Source: CAZJFH01 sp964545205 (GTDB lineage: Bacteria > Pseudomonadota > Alphaproteobacteria > Rhodospirillales > Magnetospirillaceae). From it: a stretch of 57,080 nucleotides of DNA. Below are positions 35,784-42,256 of this stretch, one piece after another (the stretch's first letter is position 1; the number at the start of each line of letters is the position of its first letter). The position numbers and the translations under genes were made by a program. Below the pieces are notes generated by a model, which was given only the letters and a program-made list of their open reading frames with translations, was not told the origin of the DNA and ran no database searches. The stretch spans positions 1 to 57,080 of the forward strand of contig CAZJFH010000026.1 of NCBI GenBank assembly GCA_964545205.1, in the 5' to 3' direction.

Positions 35784-37529
35784 TCATCCGGCGCTGGCGG
35801 CGCGCCGGTTCAGGTCGCGTGTGCAGAACACGAGCCCGTTGCGCCAGCAGAGGTTGCCCTCCGCCGTCAGCCAGTCGTCGGCGAGCGGCAGGATCGGGTC
35901 GGGGCGGATCGGCTTTCCGAACAGCCAGCCCTGGCCGTAGCGCACGCCGATGGCGCGCAGCAGGCTCGCCGTCTCCTCGGTCTCGACGAATTCGGCGATC
36001 GTCTCCATCTTCAGTTCGCGGCACAATTGGACGATGGCCCGCAGGAACGGGACGTTCTTGGGCCCGACATGCAGGCCGCGGACATAGGTGCCGTCGATCT
36101 TGACGTAGTCGACGTTCAACGCCCGCAGGTAGTGGAAGGCGGCGGCGCCGGCGCCGAAATCGTCGAGGCAGACCGCGTGGCCGCGGTAGCGCCACTCCTG
36201 GATCACCGCGTTGGCGGCCTCGAGATTGGCGATCTCGGCCGACTCGGTGACTTCGAACAGCAGCCGCGACGGCAGGTCGGCGGCGCCCTCGACGATCCGC
36301 ATCAGCCGCTGCACCGTTTCGGGATCGGACAGCGAGCGGCCGGAGATGTTGATGGCCAGGCGGAGCGCCGGATTGCGCGCGGCGCCTGAGCGCAGGCTGT
36401 CGATGGCGCGCTGCAGCACGGCGATGTCGAGCGATCCGATCAGCCCGACGTCCTCGGCGAAGCTGACCATCCGGAACGGCGAGGAGTCCTTGGCGTCGTC
36501 GAGCCGCGTCAGGCATTCGAAATGGTGCACGCCCGCGGTCCAGAGATCGACGATCGGCTGGTAGACGAGGTGGAAGTGTCCGCCGCGCACCATCTGCTTG
36601 AACGAGACCATCTCGCGCACGGTGTCGGACAGCTTGCTGCGGTAGTTGCGCATCAGCGCGTTGATCGACATCCCGGCCTCGCCGTGCGCGAAGCCGTTCA
36701 CGGTGTAGATCAGCGCGTTGACCGCCTCGGCGGAGTCGATGGCGTCGGCGTCGAGCGCCAGTTGCGCCGCCGACGCCATCGAGGCGACCAGGTTTTCGGG
36801 GTCGACGTCCTGCTTGAGCGCCCGCACCCGCCCGCGGATGGCATCGGGATCGATCGCCGCGTCGTGCAGCAGGCCGTAACGGCCCGCCCCCAGGTCGGCG
36901 GCGCTGTCGCCCCCGACCGAGAGGTCGCGCAAGGTGTGCTCGAGCTCGCCGACGAAGCGCTCCATGGCGTCCGATCCCAGGCGCTGGCCGATTTCGACGA
37001 CCTCGGGAACCTCGATCAGCGTCAGGGCGACGGCGCCGCTTTCCGGCAGGCCGGCGTCGAGCAGTTCGCGGGCGACCGCCTCGAAGCCGTGGCGGTCGAG
37101 CAGGGCGCCGCCGGGCGAACGGCTGGCGTAGCCGCGCGCGGCGCAGCCCGACGACCGGTTGACCGACAGGAAGACGTGGTCCTGCAGCTCGGGAAGGCGA
37201 TAGCCCGACAAGGTCGCCGCGAGTTCGCGGCCATCGACACGCCTGCTGTGGACCGGAACGGTCCGCACGCGCCGCCCCGCGCGCATCGCGTTCAGGGCTT
37301 CGCGGACCACCGAATGGCTGGAGGCGCCGAACACGTCGAACAGCGACGCCCCCCGCAACGCGTCGGTGTCGCCGCCGGTGAACGAGCGGGCGACGCCGTA
37401 GGCTTCGGCGACCCGGTCCGTCGCGTCGACCTCCAGCAGCAGGTCGCCGCCGGCGAAGGCGAAGGCGACGAAGCGGTCGTAGCGCCGCCTGGACGGCGGC
37501 GGCAGTGTCGGTAGTGCGGCGTCCGTCAT
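35784..37529 (-). CDS. PAS / degenerate GGDEF / EAL domain protein
   Basis: A 581-residue cytosolic protein. PAS-like N-domain at 10-130 (FVAFAFAGGDLLLEVDATDR; LFDVFGASSHSVVREAL). A degenerate GGDEF at about 140-300 has LGAGRYGLLHD where the signature should be. EAL domain from about 320: HFHLVYQPIVDLWTAGVHHF, ECLTRL (Cys in place of the EAL Ala), LAINISGRSLSDPE, FEVTESAEIANLEAAN, VCLDDFGAGAAAFHYLRALN, VDYVKIDGTYVRGL and AEFVETEETASLL. The metal-binding Glu and DD residues remain, so it may still hydrolyse c-di-GMP, with the GGDEF as a regulatory domain. Ten bases upstream of the degenerate receiver and probably cotranscribed. Confidence 0.9.
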   Translation of the reverse strand: MTDAALPTLPPPSRRRYDRFVAFAFAGGDLLLEVDATDRVAEAYGVARSFTGGDTDALRGASLFDVFGASSHSVVREALNAMRAGRRVRTVPVHSRRVDGRELAATLSGYRLPELQDHVFLSVNRSSGCAARGYASRSPGGALLDRHGFEAVARELLDAGLPESGAVALTLIEVPEVVEIGQRLGSDAMERFVGELEHTLRDLSVGGDSAADLGAGRYGLLHDAAIDPDAIRGRVRALKQDVDPENLVASMASAAQLALDADAIDSAEAVNALIYTVNGFAHGEAGMSINALMRNYRSKLSDTVREMVSFKQMVRGGHFHLVYQPIVDLWTAGVHHFECLTRLDDAKDSSPFRMVSFAEDVGLIGSLDIAVLQRAIDSLRSGAARNPALRLAINISGRSLSDPETVQRLMRIVEGAADLPSRLLFEVTESAEIANLEAANAVIQEWRYRGHAVCLDDFGAGAAAFHYLRALNVDYVKIDGTYVRGLHVGPKNVPFLRAIVQLCRELKMETIAEFVETEETASLLRAIGVRYGQGWLFGKPIRPDPILPLADDWLTAEGNLCWRNGLVFCTRDLNRRAASAG

Positions 37530-37630
37530 ACCACCTACCCCCGGTTTCGGCCTTGGACAAGGCTAACACGGACGGCGGCGGCGCACGGATGCGGAATCCG
37601 AAGGACAGGGTACCGCCTTTGTGATGGCCG

Positions 37631-38029
37631 TCAGTCGGCTTCGGCGCGGCGCTCGATCATGAAGCGGTCCTCGCCGCAGACCACGATGACCCGGGCATAG
37701 GCGTTGAGCAGCGGCTGCAGCCAGTCGGTCGCCGGTTCGCGGGCATAGGCTTCGGGGTCGTCCGGGTCGACGTGCATGACCACGCTGGCGTCGTCGTCGT
37801 TGAACGCGACGACGACGCCGCAACGATCGGGGCGCAGGTCGTCGGGGAAGCCGGCGTCCAGCAGCCAGAAACAGCTGAAGTTCCGGCACGACCGCGGCCG
37901 CGTCGCGTGGACGCCGCAGCCGCGGCCGACGACGCAGTCGCCGCACCACGCGCCTTCCGGCTTGGCGGTCTCGGGAACGCGGAACAGCTTGCAGCACAGG
38001 GTGCAGCCGTCGCAGCTTCTCTCGCTCAT
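37631..38029 (-). CDS. YkgJ family cysteine-cluster protein
   Basis: A 132-residue protein with the YkgJ/UPF0153 zinc or Fe-S cluster pattern: SCDGCTLCCKLFRVPE, GAWCGDCVVGRGCGVHATRP and RSCRNFSCFWLLDAGFPDDL. The RPRSCRNFSCFWL block is the family's most conserved part. Function unknown. The ATG at 38029 is the only sensible start. It lies downstream of norE/norF on the same strand (40-base gap), so it may belong to that transcript. Confidence 0.87.
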   Translation of the reverse strand: MSERSCDGCTLCCKLFRVPETAKPEGAWCGDCVVGRGCGVHATRPRSCRNFSCFWLLDAGFPDDLRPDRCGVVVAFNDDDASVVMHVDPDDPEAYAREPATDWLQPLLNAYARVIVVCGEDRFMIERRAEAD

Positions 38030-38069
38030 GGCGAGCCGTGTAGCGCGCCGCCGCCGCCGGGCGCAAGGA

Positions 38070-38381
38070 TTATCGCGGCAGCGGCAGGACGCCGGACCAG
38101 GCGACGGCGTAGGCGCCCAGGATCAGCAGGCCGACGACGATCAGATAGGCCCAGAAGCCGGCCCGCCAGCCGCCGTCGGCGGCGCGCAGGTTCAGGAAGT
38201 CCATCAGGATCCAGCGGCATTTCAGCCCGGCCATCAGCAGCACGAAGCCGACGCCGCCGATGCCCAGCGGCGCCAGCGCCGCGTCGCCGTCGACGCGGCC
38301 GGCGAGCATGCTGGCGCCGGTCAGGGCGATCAGCACGGCCCAGGTGAGGAACAGGGCGCGATAGGAGGGATGGCTGGTCAT
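38070..38381 (-). CDS. norF: NorF-like cytochrome oxidase subunit IV family protein
   Basis: A 103-residue membrane protein with three helices: FLTWAVLIALTGASMLAGRV, LGIGGVGFVLLMAGLKCRWI and GFWAYLIVVGLLILGAYAVA. The helix 2-3 turn KCRWILMDFLNLR is typical of the NorF / subunit IV family. With norE it is thought to aid assembly or activity of nitric oxide reductase. It starts inside the last codons of norE. No norC, norB, norQ or norD is in this window. Confidence 0.83.
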   Translation of the reverse strand: MTSHPSYRALFLTWAVLIALTGASMLAGRVDGDAALAPLGIGGVGFVLLMAGLKCRWILMDFLNLRAADGGWRAGFWAYLIVVGLLILGAYAVAWSGVLPLPR

Positions 38382-38385
38382 GGCC

Positions 38386-38979
38386 TCAGCGGATCAGGTA
38401 GAGCAGCGGGAACATCATCACCCAGATCAGGTCGACCATGTGCCAGAAGGCGGTGCCGGTCTCGAGGTTCTCGAGGCTGTCCTTCCAGGTGACGACGGCG
38501 AGCACGATCAGCCCCATGACCACGTGCAGGAAATGGAAGCCGGTCATCAGGTAGTACAGGGTGAAGAAGGTGTTGGTCTCGAGGCCGATGCCGGCCTCGG
38601 CCTTGTCGGCGTATTCGACGATCTTGACGACCAGGAACACCGAACCGACCGCCATCGTGCCCAGCATCAGCGCGCGGCTGCGGCCGCGGCGGCCGTCGGC
38701 GCGGGCGCGGACCGCCAGCGCCGCCAGGAAGCCGCTGGTCACCAGCACCATCGTGTTGACGCCGCCGAGCAGGCGGTCGAGCTGGGCCTGGCTGGCGTCG
38801 AACTCGGCGACGGCGGCGACCCGGGCGCCGGCGAAGGCGACGAAGAACACGCCGAACACCAGCAGCTCCGACAGGATCAGGACCCACATCATCGGATTGC
38901 CGGGCAGCCGCGACAGCGCTCCCCAGTCGGCGTCGTCCTCGGCGGCCGCGAAGCCGGCGGCGTCGGCATGGCTGCTCAT
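38386..38979 (-). CDS. norE: NorE-like heme-copper oxidase subunit III family protein
   Basis: A 197-residue protein with five or so helices: PGNPMMWVLILSELLVFGVF, FFVAFAGARVAAVAEFDASQ, LGGVNTMVLVTSGFLAALAV, GLETNTFFTLYYLMTGFHFL, LHVVMGLIVLAVVTWKD and FWHMVDLIWVMMFPLLYLIR. The FFTLYYLMTGFHFLHVVMG block is diagnostic for NorE within the subunit III superfamily. Start is the ATG at 38979. A TTGCG-N4-CGCAA palindrome lies 58 bases upstream, pointing to Crp/Fnr-type control. Confidence 0.87.
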   Translation of the reverse strand: MSSHADAAGFAAAEDDADWGALSRLPGNPMMWVLILSELLVFGVFFVAFAGARVAAVAEFDASQAQLDRLLGGVNTMVLVTSGFLAALAVRARADGRRGRSRALMLGTMAVGSVFLVVKIVEYADKAEAGIGLETNTFFTLYYLMTGFHFLHVVMGLIVLAVVTWKDSLENLETGTAFWHMVDLIWVMMFPLLYLIR

Positions 38980-39036
38980 CTCGCGCCCTCGTTCGTCACG
39001 CATGCCGCAGCCTAGGCCGCGCCGCCGCCGCCGTCT

Positions 39037-39050
39037 TTGCGGGATCGCAA
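39037..39050. promoter_or_regulatory. Crp/Fnr-type palindrome (TTGCG-N4-CGCAA) upstream of norE
   Basis: TTGCGGGATCGCAA is a perfect 5+5 inverted repeat with a 4-base spacer, in the TTG-N8-CAA frame used by the Crp/Fnr family. It lies 58 bases from the norE ATG and 131 bases from the divergent small gene at 39181. The central bases differ from the FNR box (TTGAT-N4-ATCAA), which fits a family member with an altered recognition helix. Confidence 0.6.
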
Positions 39051-39180
39051 TCAGCGCCCGGCGGCGGGCGGAGCTATGACCTGCGCCTTGGTGGTAGGCC
39101 GCGGCGTTGCGCTTCGGAGGGGATGACTCCCCGGGCCGGCGGCAGCATCTGTTTGATGGATTGGCGATCAGAGGCGGGCA

Positions 39181-39390
39181 ATGGCGAAGCGTCAGCTCTC
39201 TGCCGGAGAACGGTACCTCAAGCGCAACGAGATGTTGCCGGTGGTCTATGTCGTCGACCGGGTCGTCGAACTTCCCGGGCTGCCCAAGCACGTGCGCCTG
39301 CAGCGCGAGGACAATCCGCTGGACTGCGTCACCGTGTCCCTGGACACGCTGCTCGACCCCCGGTTCTACAAGCCGCTGGCGCGGCACTGA
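39181..39390 (+). CDS. Small basic protein, unknown function
   Basis: A 69-residue protein, MAKRQLSAGERYLKRNEMLP then VVYVVDRVVELPGLPKHVRL, with a polar C-terminus ending in DPRFYKPLARH. Codon use is coding-like and GAGGCGGGCA stands before the ATG. No family recognised. It is divergent from norE and shares that promoter region. Confidence 0.6.
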   Translation: MAKRQLSAGERYLKRNEMLPVVYVVDRVVELPGLPKHVRLQREDNPLDCVTVSLDTLLDPRFYKPLARH

Positions 39391-39396
39391 GCCGCG

Positions 39397-39582
39397 TCAG
39401 GCGTCGCACAGCACGCGCTCGACGCGCCGGCCGTCGCCGTCGACCACCGTCGTGCCGCACTGCTCGCACGACACCACCAGACCGTAACCCTCGGCCTCCA
39501 GCGCCGCCCCGATCATTCCGGCGAAGTCCTGGAGATCCTCGCCATAGAGCTCGATCGAGCAGGTCTTGCAGCAGCCGTGCAT
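39397..39582 (-). CDS. Small cysteine-rich (zinc-finger-like) protein
   Basis: A 61-residue protein with MHGCCKTCSIELYGEDLQDF near the N-terminus and VVSCEQCGTTVVDGDGRRVE further on: three C-containing pairs spaced like a small zinc finger. I chose the ATG at 39582 because AAGGAGACCGCC stands directly in front; an in-frame ATG at 39597 adds five residues. Function unknown. It converges on the 69-residue gene with a 6-base gap. Confidence 0.65.
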   Translation of the reverse strand: MHGCCKTCSIELYGEDLQDFAGMIGAALEAEGYGLVVSCEQCGTTVVDGDGRRVERVLCDA

Positions 39583-39774
39583 GGCGGTCTCCTTCATGAC
39601 GTAAGAGGGGCGTGGCTCCCTCCGGCGGGGCACGTCCCCCGCCTTGGCGGTAGCCTCGTGATATCACTTACGGACAGCGGCCGGCCAATGTTCTTCGATG
39701 TTAGTCCATCCGGATGAGCCGTTCCGCCGGTCGGGTCCGGGGCCGGGGCGGGCGGCGGCGGCCGGCCGGCCGCG

Positions 39775-39796
39775 CGGCAAGTTTTTTTTCTTGCCG
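39775..39796. repeat. Hairpin with an eight-T loop
   Basis: CGGCAAG, eight Ts, CTTGCCG: a perfect 7-base stem closing on a pure T loop. It is not a standard terminator, because the T run is inside the loop. Confidence 0.7.
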
Positions 39797-39984
39797 ATGC
39801 TGGCGCAAGATTTGGAAACACCCATATAGCCGACGCGACGAATTGGTCCTCCTCCATATGAAGGACCTTCTCCGATCAGAGGTCGGCCGAAAGATTCGCT
39901 TGTTTCTTTGGCCGGTTTCGGGTTCGATGGCACATGGTGTACTCATCGGCGCGACCCGCGGAGCCGGGCGTGCGGGGGGTCGAC

Positions 39985-40006
39985 CTATTCGCCATATGGC
40001 GGATAG
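39985..40006. repeat. 22-base inverted repeat, possible operator
   Basis: Centre CGCCATATGGCG (12-base perfect palindrome, 39990-40001) extended by CTAT and ATAG on the outside, with one mismatched pair. It is 114 bases upstream of the cold-shock gene ATG. No binding protein is assigned. Confidence 0.55.
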
Positions 40007-40119
40007 ATCGTCAGGGATGGTGGCTCGCGGGGCATTGGCCAGGTAATCTGGAAACTCGCAATCTACAAATCGTCCATCTGGCGATGACGATGACAACTTG
40101 ACTTGGAACGAGAAAGCAC

Positions 40120-40722
40120 ATGGCATGGCAGCGCGATAGGTCCGACCGCAGGCGACATTCGGACCACCGGCAGGACGACTTCGGCGGTTTCGGATTCGAA
40201 CCTCGTCCGGCACGCGGTAATAACGGTGGGGAACCCCGGGGGGCGGTTCAGAGCCCCAACATCACGGCCACGGTGAAGTGGTTCAACGCGACGAAGGGGT
40301 TCGGCTTCGTCTCTCCGCAGGACGGCTCCCCCGACGCCTTCCTGCACATCTCGGCGCTCGAGCGCGCCGGTCATCAGGACATCGCCGAAGGCGCGACCAT
40401 CGTGTGCGATCTCGGCCCGGGCCAGCGCGGCCCGCAGGTCGTCAGCATCCACAGCATCGATACCGCCACCGCCGCTCCGCGGGCGCCGCGCCGCAGCGCG
40501 CCGCAGGTCGTCGGCGACCCGGTCGAAGGCAAGGTGAAGTTCTTCAGCGCCGACAAGGGCTTCGGCTTCATCGCGCCCGACGACGGCGGCAAGGACGTGT
40601 TCGTGCACATCAAGGCGCTCGAGCGCTCGGGCCTGCGCGGCCTCGAGAGCGACCAGCGCGTGCGCATCACGGTCAGCATGGGCATGAAGGGTCCGCAGGC
40701 GGAAACCGTCGCGCTGATCTGA
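40120..40722 (+). CDS. Tandem cold-shock-domain protein
   Basis: A 200-residue protein with two CspA-type domains. Residues 1-45 are a charged, Arg/Asp/Gly-rich lead (RDRSDRRRHSDHRQDDFGGF). CSD1 at about 48-115: TATVKWFNATKGFGFVSPQD and DAFLHISALERAGHQ. CSD2 at about 130-200: VEGKVKFFSADKGFGFIAPD and DVFVHIKALERSGLRG. Both keep the RNP1 (KGFGF) and RNP2 (FLHI/FVHI) patches, so both should bind single-stranded RNA or DNA. Double-CSD proteins are common in alphaproteobacteria. A clear terminator follows. Confidence 0.93.
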   Translation: MAWQRDRSDRRRHSDHRQDDFGGFGFEPRPARGNNGGEPRGAVQSPNITATVKWFNATKGFGFVSPQDGSPDAFLHISALERAGHQDIAEGATIVCDLGPGQRGPQVVSIHSIDTATAAPRAPRRSAPQVVGDPVEGKVKFFSADKGFGFIAPDDGGKDVFVHIKALERSGLRGLESDQRVRITVSMGMKGPQAETVALI

Positions 40723-40734
40723 TCTGTCCGAGGC

Positions 40735-40768
40735 AACCGGGCGGCCCCGTGCCGCCCGGTTCGCTTTT
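40735..40768 (+). terminator. Rho-independent terminator of the cold-shock gene
   Basis: Perfect 10-base stem AACCGGGCGG / CCGCCCGGTT with a 7-base loop, followed by TCGCTTTT. It begins 13 bases after the stop codon. Confidence 0.85.
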
Positions 40769-40970
40769 CGTCGCCCGCACCTTCCGCCGTCGCCATTCCG
40801 CGCCGACGGCGTCGCGTCGTGCCGCGCCCACGCGCAGCCTTTCCGGCGCACCCTCCCGCATCGCACCCAAAATTGCTGCGTCGCACAAAAAACTGTTGCG
40901 CGGCACGCCGCCACCGGGTTACAACCACGGTGAGTTTTGCACTGCACAATGCCCTTGGGGGATCGCGACC

Positions 40971-41375
40971 ATGTTCAAGTTTCCGGCCGATTTCGGCGCC
41001 GCGCTGGCGTCCGCTCCGAAGTTCGACTTCAAGGCCCTCGTCGACATCCAGCAGAAGAACCTGGATGCGATGATCGCCGCCAACACCAAGCTGGCCGAGG
41101 GTGCGCAGGAGATCCTGAAGCGCCAGGCCGAGCTGCTCCAGCTCACCATGCAGGAGAGCATCGAGGCGATGCGCGAGAACTTCTCGCCGGCCAACGCCAC
41201 CAAGGTCGAGAAGCACCTGGAGTTCTTCAAGGCCTCGGCCGAGAAGTCGGTCGCCAGCGCCCGCGAACTGACCGAGCTGGCCGGCAAGTCCGGCAACGAC
41301 GCCATCGAGATCCTGCGCAAGCGCGCGACCGACAGCGTCGGCGAGTTCAACGCCGTGGTGAAGACCGCCGCCTAA
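40971..41375 (+). CDS. Phasin family protein
   Basis: A 134-residue amphipathic helical protein of the Phasin_2 type: FKFPADFGAALASAPKFDFK, LVDIQQKNLDAMIAANTKLA, GAQEILKRQAELLQLTMQES and EHLEFFKASAEKSVASAREL-like heptads. Phasins coat polyhydroxyalkanoate granules. The ATG at 40971 gives the usual length; upstream sequence in this frame has no coding character. The region just ahead is rich in TGC/GCA words (TTTTGCACTGCACAATGC), possibly a PhaR-type site. A terminator follows. Confidence 0.9.
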   Translation: MFKFPADFGAALASAPKFDFKALVDIQQKNLDAMIAANTKLAEGAQEILKRQAELLQLTMQESIEAMRENFSPANATKVEKHLEFFKASAEKSVASARELTELAGKSGNDAIEILRKRATDSVGEFNAVVKTAA

Positions 41376-41405
41376 GGCCGGCGTCTCTCATCGCAGGAAT
41401 GGGAA

Positions 41406-41430
41406 GGGCCGCGCTCAGCGCGGCCCTTTT
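41406..41430 (+). terminator. Rho-independent terminator of the phasin gene
   Basis: GGGCCGCGC, TCA loop, GCGCGGCCC, then TTTT: a perfect 9-base stem. The TCA loop is also the stop codon (TGA) of the opposite-strand polynucleotide kinase gene, so this hairpin is partly coding. Confidence 0.9.
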
Positions 41431-42239
41431 CGCGTCTGCACCAGGCCGCGCTCGCGGCCTTCGCGGTCCAGGTACATGCCGCCGAACCGCAGCAGCTTCG
41501 CCGCCCCCTCGGGCACCGGCGTGAACAGCCCGACCGTCTCGGCGTCCATGGCCAGGGCGATGGCGATGCCGGCCAGAATCCCGCGGCCGTCGGCCAGTCC
41601 GCACAGCAGCCCCTCGACGGGAACCGCCGGCGGCGGGCGCCTCTGGATCACCACCGCGGCGGTCGGCAGCCGCAGCTCGGCGGCGCCGTCGAGGTGACGG
41701 GCGAAGGCGGCCTGGCGCGCCGTCCTGCGCCGCCCGGCCGAGCGGTCGCGGGCCAGCGGCGACGGCCGCAGCCGCAGCGCCGGCAGGTGCGCGTTGGCGG
41801 CCAGGATCGGCTCGACCTCGGTCCCCGGCGCCACGGCCACCAGCACGTCGGGCCGCAGCACGTCGATCTTGAACGTCTTCAGCGCGACGCCGGGGCCGGC
41901 GACCAGGCCGCTGGTGTTGCACACCAGCCGCCCGCCGCCGGCGTCGGCGACCAGCGCCGCCAGGGTGGCGATCAGCGCCATCGGCTCGGCCAGCGGGCTT
42001 GTGGTTCCGACGAAGCGGACCAGCGGCGACGCCGAACCGGGCGGCGCCAGCGCCATCGTCGCCGGCGGGCCGAGGTGCTGCTGGCCGACATCGGCGTCGA
42101 GCAGGGCGGTGTCCGGCAGCCGCGCCGCCAGCCAGCGGCAGAACGTGCTCTTGCCGGCGCCGTTGGGACCGAGGACCATCACGCGCCGCCAGCCGCGGGC
42201 CGCGATGGCATCGGCCGCGCCGAACCACTCGTCGGGCAC
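41415..42239 (-). CDS. Clp1/Grc3-like polynucleotide 5'-kinase
   Basis: A 274-residue P-loop protein. Walker A at about 22-34 (MVLGPNGAGKSTFCRWLAAR), then the Clp1-type signature DADVGQQHLGPPATMALAPP at about 45-65, where Clp1 and Grc3 have DxDxGQ...GPP. Further on: VGTTSPLAEPMALIATLAAL, VCNTSGLVAGPGVALKTFKI and DVLVAVAPGTEVEPILAANA, then an Arg-rich lid-like stretch and a beta-rich C-terminal domain. Family members phosphorylate 5'-OH ends of RNA or DNA. GTG start 17 bases after the protease gene, so likely cotranscribed with it. The substrate here is unknown. Confidence 0.82.
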   Translation of the reverse strand: MPDEWFGAADAIAARGWRRVMVLGPNGAGKSTFCRWLAARLPDTALLDADVGQQHLGPPATMALAPPGSASPLVRFVGTTSPLAEPMALIATLAALVADAGGGRLVCNTSGLVAGPGVALKTFKIDVLRPDVLVAVAPGTEVEPILAANAHLPALRLRPSPLARDRSAGRRRTARQAAFARHLDGAAELRLPTAAVVIQRRPPPAVPVEGLLCGLADGRGILAGIAIALAMDAETVGLFTPVPEGAAKLLRFGGMYLDREGRERGLVQTRKGPR

Positions 42240-42256
42240 CTGCGGCGGTCCGGAGG

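Larger units (their letters stand above)
39598..40119 (+). other. About 520-base region before the cold-shock gene: structured leader or promoter region
   Basis: No convincing gene on either strand; open frames lack coding bias and overlap one another. It is less GC-rich than its flanks from about 39,780 on and contains several inverted repeats (39658-39667 GTGATATCAC, 39775-39796, 39845-39867, 39985-40006). Cold-shock genes of the CspA class often have long structured 5' leaders, so part of this may be transcribed with the gene at 40120. Confidence 0.5.

Noticed and set aside
39701..40213. Overlapping open frames on both strands before the cold-shock gene
   Set aside because: They show no coding bias, no family resemblance and no RBS, and they overlap each other; treated as leader/intergenic.
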